Assembly: GCA_022616415.1 (NCBI GenBank)
Contig: JAKEEU010000323.1
Coordinates: forward strand, 24,580 to 88,579
Direction of reading: 5' to 3'
DNA: 64,000 bases
Source of the DNA: Candidatus Zhuqueibacterota bacterium
Lineage (GTDB): Bacteria; Zhuqueibacterota; Zhuqueibacteria; Zhuqueibacterales; Zhuqueibacteraceae
Program-made: the position numbers and the translations under genes
The notes under the pieces: model-generated
Told to the model about the DNA's origin: nothing
The model's database searches: none
The model's input: only the letters and a program-made list of their open reading frames with translations
In this document: positions 8,739 through 16,558 of the stretch, piece by piece
How positions within the stretch are numbered: position 1 is the stretch's first letter
Layout: each line of letters begins with the position of its first letter

Positions 8739-10235
8739 TCAATAAACCCGTTGATTTTTTTCAGGTAATGTATTAAAATCTTTTTTAAATTTTATCCCCT
8801 TTTTATTAAAATATGAAGCCACCGTCATGTTTCGCCAATCCTTCTCGTCTTCCTCAATATCTTCAAAAAAAATCGCGTATGGATAATTTTTTAATTTTTC
8901 GACTTCACAAATGTCATCCTGGCATTGTTGGAGAGCCTTATAGCGTTTCCACATTTTCATATCGTAAACATAGGCAGCTCCTTGCAGATCAGCTTTCCGC
9001 GGTTCCAATGAAATTATTCCTTTAATCATTTTTTTAGTCACCAAATTTGAATAAGCGAGTCGAATATTATTATGTTGCAGGAATAAACTGCAGAAAACAG
9101 CCAATCCCAATATCGGATAAACGCAACCGAATAGCTTGTCGAGCTTGAATTCAACTCTGTTGAAGTAGTGAATAATGACTTCGATATTGAAGAACCAGCC
9201 CAGCAAAAAAAACAAATATCCGACATTGAGCACTCTTGGCGGTCCGAGATTGCCCCTGGCCCAAGCTGCCGGGAAAAAAGTCGAAACGGTCACTATCAAC
9301 AACATGCAGATGGAAATAAGCGGGTGAATGGCAAAATGGTTTTCGGCCTTTTTAAGCTGATTGGATATCCGCAGGCCCAAAGGTATAAACATCATTGTAA
9401 GCAAAAGAACCGGAGACCCCAACCATTCAACCATCATAGAAACGGAACCCAAGGTGGAAACAGAGATGACTCTTATTAAGTCGGGTTGATTGGGAACAAA
9501 AGCAGCACGCACGGTGTTGCCGGGGGCGAAAATGACCACACAGGAAGCGATTATGGCGATACCGAGCAACAACCCGAGCAAGGCATCAATTTTCCTGTTC
9601 ATCAAAAACCTGTATACAAATATCAAACTCAGCGAAACCAGCAAAATAAGCATTATGGTCTCGTTTGACCCAATGGCGGCAATCAACAAACAGGAGGATA
9701 TGAAAACGAAAATCCGTCTTTTATAAATTTCCTCGGTTCGGTAAACGCGCATGAGCAAAGCAAAAAAATAAACCGTGAAAATGTTTGGCGCTTGATAGGT
9801 GAGAGTTCCCACCATCCAATATATTCCTTCACAAAGGCTGGGCATGTTAACAACGTATAAAAAGAACAGCGCCAATGCCAGCGTCCAAGTTGTTTTCACA
9901 GACAGGGATTTTGCGGTTATTTCACTAATCAGCAAATAGAAAGAATGGAGAAGCAAAAAAATCAATGCGGGAGGCAATAGTTTATAACCAAAAAACCAGC
10001 CAAAAACCAATGGATTGGCGCTGCACAATGCCGAAGCAAAGAAGCGCCCTTGCCAGCCATAATACAAATCTCTTTGCGTTTCCCAGAACCCATTTTGAAT
10101 GACGGCGTTGCTGTAAAAATAATCATCACCAGCTGCGGGGTGAGCAAAAAAGGAGAGAATTAAAAGTGGAATTATCGTCATGCCACTTAAAAAAATAATA
10201 AAATTTTTCTTAATGAACTCAACTAAATTATTCAT
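8739..10235 (-). CDS. DUF6056-like polytopic membrane protein
   Basis: A 498-residue protein with about ten membrane helices. The first periplasmic loop reads AGDDYFYSNAVIQNGFW and then YYGWQGRFFAS, a pattern found in DUF6056/GtrII-like membrane proteins where the Asp pair takes the place of the GT-C catalytic acids. Codon use is more AT-rich than in neighbours. The ATG at 10235 has GGAG six bases upstream and is chosen over a TTG at 10253. It probably is a third GT-C-like transferase of this cluster; acceptor and donor are unknown. Confidence 0.65.
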   Translation of the reverse strand: MNNLVEFIKKNFIIFLSGMTIIPLLILSFFAHPAAGDDYFYSNAVIQNGFWETQRDLYYGWQGRFFASALCSANPLVFGWFFGYKLLPPALIFLLLHSFYLLISEITAKSLSVKTTWTLALALFFLYVVNMPSLCEGIYWMVGTLTYQAPNIFTVYFFALLMRVYRTEEIYKRRIFVFISSCLLIAAIGSNETIMLILLVSLSLIFVYRFLMNRKIDALLGLLLGIAIIASCVVIFAPGNTVRAAFVPNQPDLIRVISVSTLGSVSMMVEWLGSPVLLLTMMFIPLGLRISNQLKKAENHFAIHPLISICMLLIVTVSTFFPAAWARGNLGPPRVLNVGYLFFLLGWFFNIEVIIHYFNRVEFKLDKLFGCVYPILGLAVFCSLFLQHNNIRLAYSNLVTKKMIKGIISLEPRKADLQGAAYVYDMKMWKRYKALQQCQDDICEVEKLKNYPYAIFFEDIEEDEKDWRNMTVASYFNKKGIKFKKDFNTLPEKNQRVY

Positions 10236-10312
10236 ACGCAACTCCAAAAGCAACCTGTTGCTTTCATAACAATAGAAAAGCTATTAGACACAACGCCAAA
10301 CCTTGGGTGTAA

Positions 10313-11536
10313 TTATTTCTTTCCGGTCTGTAGAAGGACGTCTTGAATCTTGCACGCATAGCGCTCGACGTCCAAATGCCCGCGCACCCAAGCCCGGCCG
10401 GCGCGCCCCATATTCCGCGCTTTTTCTTCGTTATGTAACAATCGCAGAATCGCCTCGGCGAGCGCTTCGGAATCGCGTGGCGGCACCAGATAACCGGTTT
10501 TGCCGTCGTGAAGAATTTCCGGAACGCCGCCAAGATTGCTGGCAACCACCGGCGTGCCCATGGCCAACGCTTCGACAATGACCAAAGGCGAAGCTTCCGG
10601 CGTTGCCTCCGAACCGGAAGCCAGCACGACAACATCAGCGCCTGCCATGATCTCCGGCATGTCATCCCGCTGTCCGGTAAAAACCACGTGCTCATTCAAT
10701 CCGTTCTGTTTGACCTGATCGATCAGATGCTGCATATATTCATCTTGTTCCGAGCGGCCGGCACCGACAATCAGAAATCGTGTCGAAGGAAATTTGCTGA
10801 CAACCTTGCCGGCGGCCTCAATGACATAATGATGACCCTTTTTCGGCACCACCCGGCCGACCGAAGCAACCAGCTTTTCGTAGCCATTGGGAGCAAATTC
10901 TCTCCGCACTTTTTTACCTGTAGCTGACTCAGAAAACCGGTCCAAATCGATGCAGTTCGTCACCGTCACCAGCTTGTTTGCCGGCACACCCGCGATGAGA
11001 AACGAAGCCTTGACCGCTTCTGAAACGCAAATCAAAGTATCCGCCAGCGCCGCGGCCACACGCTTCAAAACTTTCGCGATCAATCGCGGCTTGTGAACAT
11101 TCTCGTGAATATGATAAACGCTTCGCACACCGGCCAGGCGCGCGGCGATTCCGCTCGCCAGGATATTCAACGAGTTGGTATGTACTACCTCGATGCGCTC
11201 GCGGCGGATTAAATGGAACAATATCCACGTTGACAGCACCAAATCCCTCACATACTTCAAGAAGACAATCGGGCTGGCGCTCATTTGATTCATCGGCACC
11301 GGCAATACTTGATATTTTACACCCAACGCTTCGATCAGGCGAAATGCCGGAGAGTCCGGCGCCGGGTCTCGCTCGTCGAAAAAGGACAACACCACCTGCA
11401 CATCGAACTGATCGCGGTCGATCCCTTTCAAAAAGAAATGGAGGACTCCGAAACTGCCGCCACAATCATGGCTGGTAGCTTGGGCATGGACGATCAACAG
11501 TCTGATAGGCTGTGCCGAGTTCATTTTCCTGATCAT
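10313..11536 (-). CDS. GT4-family glycosyltransferase
   Basis: The 407-residue protein has the two-Rossmann GT-B plan. The N-terminal acceptor domain contains GGSFGVLHFFLKG, the linker has VGRVVPKKGHHYVIEAA, and the donor domain has SEATPEASPLVIVEALAMG, the EX7E-type motif of GT4 retaining enzymes. It acts in the cytoplasm on a lipid-linked acceptor using a nucleotide sugar. GGAG lies just before the ATG, which directly follows the stop of the UPF0104 gene upstream. Its substrate cannot be read from the sequence. Confidence 0.9.
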   Translation of the reverse strand: MIRKMNSAQPIRLLIVHAQATSHDCGGSFGVLHFFLKGIDRDQFDVQVVLSFFDERDPAPDSPAFRLIEALGVKYQVLPVPMNQMSASPIVFLKYVRDLVLSTWILFHLIRRERIEVVHTNSLNILASGIAARLAGVRSVYHIHENVHKPRLIAKVLKRVAAALADTLICVSEAVKASFLIAGVPANKLVTVTNCIDLDRFSESATGKKVRREFAPNGYEKLVASVGRVVPKKGHHYVIEAAGKVVSKFPSTRFLIVGAGRSEQDEYMQHLIDQVKQNGLNEHVVFTGQRDDMPEIMAGADVVVLASGSEATPEASPLVIVEALAMGTPVVASNLGGVPEILHDGKTGYLVPPRDSEALAEAILRLLHNEEKARNMGRAGRAWVRGHLDVERYACKIQDVLLQTGKK

Positions 11537-12544
11537 TCAGTCTCCGGTCGCGCTGTTTTGCAAAACTTCAGCATTCTTCATCTCGGGCGCCGGCAGACGC
11601 ATATAGCGCGAGATAAAAAGCGCGTTCAACGCATAAATGACTCCCATCGCGGCATAAGTCAACAAGCGCCGCAGCAGGGTCATGATAACCGCCAGTTCGC
11701 CAATGTTATAATAAGCCTTGAAAAGGTAAGCGCGCGAAAGCTCCCACACGCCCAGACCGCTGGGCAAGGGAGAAAGCCAACCGGCCATGGCTGAAAATGC
11801 ACTGGAAAACACGACGAAACCATAAGGAATATCCTGCTGCAGAGCCTTAAAAAGCAATTGATCGGCCCAGAAATGAACCAATGAATTGAGAACCGAAATG
11901 CTCAAGCCGATGGCGAAGAGGTCTTTGCGTTGCAAGGTTTTTTGTAAAGCGCGAATTGATTTTTGGGCAAAGTCATTCGCAATAATTTTGCGACGCAACA
12001 AATAAACGCCAAAAGTGACAATGAGCAACACGCCGGCAATGTAAAGAATATTTTCAGAGGCGAAGCGTGTTCCGACAAACTGCAATACGGTGTGATGCAT
12101 GCCAATTGCCAGCGCACTCACCACCAGCAACGTGGCCAGCGCAAGAATTTCAAGAAGCAAATCCACAAAGACCGAGGGAAGAGATTGATTGATTTCCATT
12201 CCCTCGAGCTTCTTGATCAATAGCGCTTTTGCCGGCACGCCAAGCTTGCCGGGGCCGGCGGTGTTGATAGCGGTCGCACCAATCGTTGCCGTGATGACAT
12301 TTTTAAAGGAAACATTGCTGTTGACAACTTTGAGCAAAACATGCCATCGTAACGCCACCAGAAAAACGTTGACCCCGCCAAGCAAAAACACCAAGAGCAC
12401 AAGAGAAACGTCAAGGTTTGTCACAATCGGCAAGGTCCGCTCGAAATCAACATCTCTCAACAATAAGACGATGCCAAGCACAATGGCGAGGAAAAGAGCG
12501 GCTTTCAGTGCACGCGATGAAATTTGCAGGCGGCCTTTCTTCAT
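11537..12544 (-). CDS. UPF0104 / LPG-synthase-TM-like flippase-type membrane protein
   Basis: A 335-residue integral membrane protein with about eight helices. The segments LGGVNVFLVALRWHVLLK, TAINTAGPGKLGVPAK and GWLSPLPSGLGVWELSRA match the lysylphosphatidylglycerol synthase transmembrane (UPF0104, AglD-like) family. Members move or act on polyprenyl-phosphate sugars or aminoacyl lipids. The gene overlaps the upstream GT4 gene by 4 nt and abuts the downstream GT4 gene, so the three form a tight unit. A paralogue lies at 23103-24119. Confidence 0.85.
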   Translation of the reverse strand: MKKGRLQISSRALKAALFLAIVLGIVLLLRDVDFERTLPIVTNLDVSLVLLVFLLGGVNVFLVALRWHVLLKVVNSNVSFKNVITATIGATAINTAGPGKLGVPAKALLIKKLEGMEINQSLPSVFVDLLLEILALATLLVVSALAIGMHHTVLQFVGTRFASENILYIAGVLLIVTFGVYLLRRKIIANDFAQKSIRALQKTLQRKDLFAIGLSISVLNSLVHFWADQLLFKALQQDIPYGFVVFSSAFSAMAGWLSPLPSGLGVWELSRAYLFKAYYNIGELAVIMTLLRRLLTYAAMGVIYALNALFISRYMRLPAPEMKNAEVLQNSATGD

Positions 12545-13809
12545 GGGGTTGATAACAATGTCCTTTCAGCCATTGTCGCAGTTCCATTTTCCATCATGCG
12601 ATCAATCATTCTTTTATAGCCCAGTCCGATGGCCGTCCAATCAAATTTACGGGCAGTGGTCAGCGCATTGTCCGCCAGCGATTGGCTATTGGTAAAAAAA
12701 CTGATTAAAGCGTCTGCAAGCGCCTGGCTGTCCTTTTGCTCGACCAAAAAACCGTTGTAGCCATCCACGATCACATCCGGTATTCCACCGACGCGCGTTG
12801 CCACCACCGGCGTGCCAGTCGATAATGATTCCAAAACCACCACCGGCATTCCCTCGGTATCCCCACTGCTATCCACAATGGAGGGCACCACCGTCACCTC
12901 CGCGGCCGCGTAATAATCACGAAGCCGATCGTGATTTTTAGCGCCGACAAATAAGATGATGTTACTCAGCGCCAAAGCGTTGGTCTCGCGCTGCAAGTCC
13001 TGTTCGAGCGGCCCGCTGCCCACGACGACCAAGCCGGCACCCTCAATCCGTTGACCAACAATCTTCATAGCGCGAATCAAATATTGAATGCCTTTTTTCT
13101 CGGAGAGACGGCCAACAAACAAGATGACGTGTTTGAAAGAGAGACGCAGTTGATTGCGCAATGCCTGTGCATCATCGCGGCGGATGAAATATTTTGAATC
13201 CACACCCATTGGCAAAACTTCGGCCTGAATCCGGTCGCCAACCAATTCCGCCAGAATTTTTTGATTATACCCGCTTACGGCAAAAATATTATCCGTGCGC
13301 TTTGCAATAAACCGCGCGATCTGGCGTCCCGCCGGCCATCGCCGCAAGGCAAAGAGATCACCGGCATGAATCGTAACCAAATGGCGAAACGGCAAAGCCC
13401 ATTTTGCCGCTGCCGCGACAAGTCCCTGCGGCACGATCCAATGGCTGTTGACGACGTCGATATGCTCTTGCCTGACAAGGCGAAACAATGCCTGCCACTC
13501 CGCAAATAAAAACGGCGCGACCTGCATTTTACCCAGAAAACTGCTGCGCATATTCGCCATCAAACCATGCTCGTTGGAGAGGGTTTGATAACGCCGGGGA
13601 TAGAAATAGGTGAAACGACGCACACGAATGCCTTCCATCGTTTCGTCGCGCCTGGCATTGGCATCGTGCGGCGTTAGGACAAAAACCTCGTAATATTTGG
13701 TCAGCTCTCTGGCCAGATAATAGACGAAGCTGCATACCGAGTCTCCTTGCCAGCGCGGGAAGCGAGAGGTAAAGCACAACACCCGAGTTTTTCTTTTCGG
13801 CAAGCTCAT
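12541..13809 (-). CDS. GT4-family glycosyltransferase
   Basis: A 422-residue GT-B enzyme. FTSRFPRWQGDSVCSFVYYLA opens the acceptor domain, FVGRLSEKKGIQYLIRA marks the interdomain region, and DTEGMPVVVLESLSTGTPVV carries the EX7E-like donor motif. It overlaps the UPF0104 gene downstream by 4 nt (ATGA). It is one of several GT4 enzymes here that would assemble successive sugars of a repeat unit at the cytoplasmic face. Specificity is unknown. Confidence 0.9.
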   Translation of the reverse strand: MSLPKRKTRVLCFTSRFPRWQGDSVCSFVYYLARELTKYYEVFVLTPHDANARRDETMEGIRVRRFTYFYPRRYQTLSNEHGLMANMRSSFLGKMQVAPFLFAEWQALFRLVRQEHIDVVNSHWIVPQGLVAAAAKWALPFRHLVTIHAGDLFALRRWPAGRQIARFIAKRTDNIFAVSGYNQKILAELVGDRIQAEVLPMGVDSKYFIRRDDAQALRNQLRLSFKHVILFVGRLSEKKGIQYLIRAMKIVGQRIEGAGLVVVGSGPLEQDLQRETNALALSNIILFVGAKNHDRLRDYYAAAEVTVVPSIVDSSGDTEGMPVVVLESLSTGTPVVATRVGGIPDVIVDGYNGFLVEQKDSQALADALISFFTNSQSLADNALTTARKFDWTAIGLGYKRMIDRMMENGTATMAERTLLSTP

Positions 13810-13871
13810 CTTGCTACTACACTAAAAAGGCCTTTCGCGTGTTTCGTGGGCTACAAGACTGGCAATCTGTA

Positions 13872-14753
13872 TTACGCTGAAGCGTAATTCCCATGCCGTC
13901 GAATCTCAGAAAAAGCTTCCAACGCATGCTCGCGAGTTGAAACCCCTACCACGACTGAATCAACTCTAGGCAGGGAAAAAATGTATTCGTAGGCTTCGCG
14001 GGGCTTCAGGTAGCCCGCAGCCAAAGTGCTCATGGCCAAAAGCCGAAGTTGTTTTTCCTGCAAGCAGGTTTCAAAAGCTTCCCGTGAGGGGTTAACCTGA
14101 TAACCAACCTTGTTGATGGACGCCATGATCAATGGGTTCTTAATGCCGGTCGTTTCCAACAGCGCCACCAGCCTCGGCAAGTTTTTCGTGCAAAAGGCGG
14201 GAATGGCCTGATATTTTTCCTGCACGTGATTCGCAAACAGCTCGAGAACCTGTGGCGCCTCCCAGCCGAGCGCCAAATCGGTCAAGACATCGTGCAAAAA
14301 AACGGCGCGAAGATTCAGCCGGCGGAAAGGCGCCATCTCAAAATCAATCATCGCCGTCAGAATTTTTTGCATGTCTTTTGAGACAAAACCGAGCGCGCCG
14401 CGAAAGAACATGCTCATCTTTTCCTGCAGACCGGTGCCGCTAAGTGAATCGGCGACGATGTTGATCAACCCTTTTTCATTCGCTTGCTTGACATATTTTG
14501 CCGCGTAGGGCAACAACAAGTAAATGTTGGTATCTTTCAGCGTCTCATCTTTCTGCAAGGCCTCGGCGATGGCAATCGCTCGCTCATGAGTGGACATCAT
14601 CATGGCCTTTACCTCCTGCGCGCGGCAGAAGTGCATGAGCGCCACAATGCGCGAAATGTCGCTAAAGTAGGCTTCTTTCTGATTGCCGGTTCGAGCTGTC
14701 AAATGGTTGACGCCAAAAAATTGATTGTGTCCTAAAATAATTTTGTCAATCAT
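13872..14753 (-). CDS. Aldo/keto reductase-like TIM-barrel protein
   Basis: The 293-residue protein looks like a TIM barrel. The C-terminal VDSVVVGVSTREHALEAF matches the cofactor-phosphate end of aldo/keto reductases, and LLAMSTLAAGYLKPREAYEY precedes it. The N-terminal half lacks the usual Asp-Tyr-Lys-His tetrad: the region where Asp and Tyr are expected reads KAMMMSTHERA. It may therefore be a non-redox member of the fold. It lies 12 nt after a Gfo/Idh/MocA oxidoreductase gene and probably works on the same sugar. Function beyond this is not recognised. Confidence 0.6.
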   Translation of the reverse strand: MIDKIILGHNQFFGVNHLTARTGNQKEAYFSDISRIVALMHFCRAQEVKAMMMSTHERAIAIAEALQKDETLKDTNIYLLLPYAAKYVKQANEKGLINIVADSLSGTGLQEKMSMFFRGALGFVSKDMQKILTAMIDFEMAPFRRLNLRAVFLHDVLTDLALGWEAPQVLELFANHVQEKYQAIPAFCTKNLPRLVALLETTGIKNPLIMASINKVGYQVNPSREAFETCLQEKQLRLLAMSTLAAGYLKPREAYEYIFSLPRVDSVVVGVSTREHALEAFSEIRRHGNYASA

Positions 14754-14765
14754 TGTAAGCTATGG

Positions 14766-15785
14766 TTAAAGGCGTACTGGCTCGCCGTGTTTTGAGGCCG
14801 AGAGATAAATCGCATCGACGATTTTTTGCACTTCGTAGGCGTTTTTGACGTCGCTTGCGACTTTCCTGCGATTCTTTACCGCGGCAATGAAGTCGGCGTC
14901 TTGCCGGGTGTATTGCGGGCCGCCGAGATCGATGGCAACGCCCTGGAACAAATCCGGCTTGGAAAAATTGGTCCACCCTTGGGGATGTCCATCCACCCTC
15001 TTATCCAGAAATAATTTCACCAAATCATCCGTTACCGTGAGGTTGCCATTCTCCGCGTGAACGTTGATGGTGACTTCCAGAAGACGGTGGTTCCGGATGC
15101 TCCATGACGAATCGAACCACCCGCTTAAACCGCCGGCGAACTCGAAATGCACGTGGGCAAAGTCTTCAACCTCTTGCGAATACCAATTCTTGGTATGAGC
15201 AGAGACGCTTTCAATTTGGCCAAAATACCATTTCAGCAAATCAATCAAATGCGTTGCCTGTCCGATGACGACACCCCCGCCTGATTCCTTTTTGTTATAT
15301 CTCCAGCCTTTGCCTCTTTGAAAAAGCTGTGAAACATAAATCGTCGCATTGAATGTGATGAGCCGGCCAAGAACACCTGAAGCGATGATCTCTTGCGCGC
15401 GCGCGAAGGTCTCAACGTAACGCATCATGTAGCCGACCATCGTCGTCAAATCTCGCTGTTGCACTTCTCCGACGAGCTGATCGGCATCGGCGCTGGTTAC
15501 GCTCAAAGGCTTCTCCACCAGAAAAGAGATGTTTCTTTTGGCGCATTCCATCGCCATCGGCACGTGCAGAAACACCGGCGTCGCCAGAACCGCGGCTTCC
15601 GGCTTTTCTCTATCCAACATTTTTATGTAGTCCTCGTAGACCACCAGATCTTTGAGGCTTTTGACAAAGCCGAGCAACAATTTGGAAGTGTCGGATATTG
15701 CGCCGAGCTTCACTCCATCAAGAGCATTCATGATTCCTGCATGGAGCAGTCCCATTTTGCCAATACCGACGACAGCTACTTTCAT
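14766..15785 (-). CDS. Gfo/Idh/MocA-family oxidoreductase
   Basis: A 339-residue enzyme with the N-terminal dinucleotide fold VVGIGKMGLLHAG and the conserved LVEKPLSVTSADAD motif whose Lys-Pro lies near the nicotinamide, followed by the alpha/beta substrate domain (GGGVVIGQATHLIDLLKW with the catalytic His region). Members oxidise or reduce sugar or nucleotide-sugar hydroxyls with NAD(P). Here it probably makes a keto-sugar or inositol-like precursor for the polysaccharide; the substrate is inferred from context only. Confidence 0.9.
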   Translation of the reverse strand: MKVAVVGIGKMGLLHAGIMNALDGVKLGAISDTSKLLLGFVKSLKDLVVYEDYIKMLDREKPEAAVLATPVFLHVPMAMECAKRNISFLVEKPLSVTSADADQLVGEVQQRDLTTMVGYMMRYVETFARAQEIIASGVLGRLITFNATIYVSQLFQRGKGWRYNKKESGGGVVIGQATHLIDLLKWYFGQIESVSAHTKNWYSQEVEDFAHVHFEFAGGLSGWFDSSWSIRNHRLLEVTINVHAENGNLTVTDDLVKLFLDKRVDGHPQGWTNFSKPDLFQGVAIDLGGPQYTRQDADFIAAVKNRRKVASDVKNAYEVQKIVDAIYLSASKHGEPVRL

Positions 15786-15859
15786 GAATCGAGCTTCCTA
15801 ATAAACAGTATCCTTAGCCTTTCGAAAACTGCAACACCTTTAACTTTGCGCCGCGACGT

Positions 15860-16558
15860 TTACCACGCATATAATCTCTCGATGCCATTGGCATATTTTG
15901 AATTTTTGCTTAGGCGAAACGGGAAATAGCTTGTTATCGCTGGCGCCCCCCGGTTCTTGCCGCAATCGTATTTCAATTCAACGACGGTATTCACCGTATC
16001 GATATATTTTTGCGAAAATGTATTGTTTTGAGCATTTATCGCATAAAACTCCATTTCCGAATCAATCGTAATCCGGTAGTCATGGTTGACGGATTGAAAA
16101 TACTTGCGGCTGTAACGATTGAGCAAGACGGGTTCCAAAGACAACAACTGCATTTTCATGATCTCCGGAATTTCGTCATTGCGGAACACTTCGTGAATCG
16201 TATCAAGCTGAAAGCGCTCATCCATCGCAAACGGAACGAGCGGAAACGACGCTTTTTCACCCACCAGGTCATTTTTGCTTTTGAGCTCCAAAACCGGCTT
16301 TTCTATAATTCCGAACAAATCGCCGTACCACCGAATGCGAACCTTCATCCGGTCTTTCAAGCCGTCAACGTTGTCAAAATAGCTCTTCAAATCGTGTGAA
16401 TCGAGATAAAGATTATTGACAAACCGCTGAGGATAAGCTTCGAAGAACATGGCCGGGTGCAACCTTACCAGCGCCTCGATTTCGTGCGGCATAAGCTCGG
16501 AAACAACGAATTTGCGCTCGTAGCGCAGATTTTCGGGCTTATCGGCTGGCTTTGCCAT
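15860..16558 (-). CDS. VTC-domain polyphosphate polymerase-like protein
   Basis: This 232-residue protein has the triphosphate tunnel-like VTC layout: RYERKF at 12-17, NNLYLDS near 48-54, KVRIRWYGD near 72-80, a LELKSK strand near 90, and a late VVELKYDCG strand, all rich in Lys/Arg/Glu as in yeast Vtc4-type catalytic domains. Family members make or bind polyphosphate. The ATG at 16558 has GGAG six bases upstream and lies inside the end of the CotH gene (20-nt overlap), so they are coupled. With the CotH and DUF4956 genes upstream it forms a three-gene module that recurs in bacteria. Confidence 0.82.
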   Translation of the reverse strand: MAKPADKPENLRYERKFVVSELMPHEIEALVRLHPAMFFEAYPQRFVNNLYLDSHDLKSYFDNVDGLKDRMKVRIRWYGDLFGIIEKPVLELKSKNDLVGEKASFPLVPFAMDERFQLDTIHEVFRNDEIPEIMKMQLLSLEPVLLNRYSRKYFQSVNHDYRITIDSEMEFYAINAQNNTFSQKYIDTVNTVVELKYDCGKNRGAPAITSYFPFRLSKNSKYANGIERLYAW

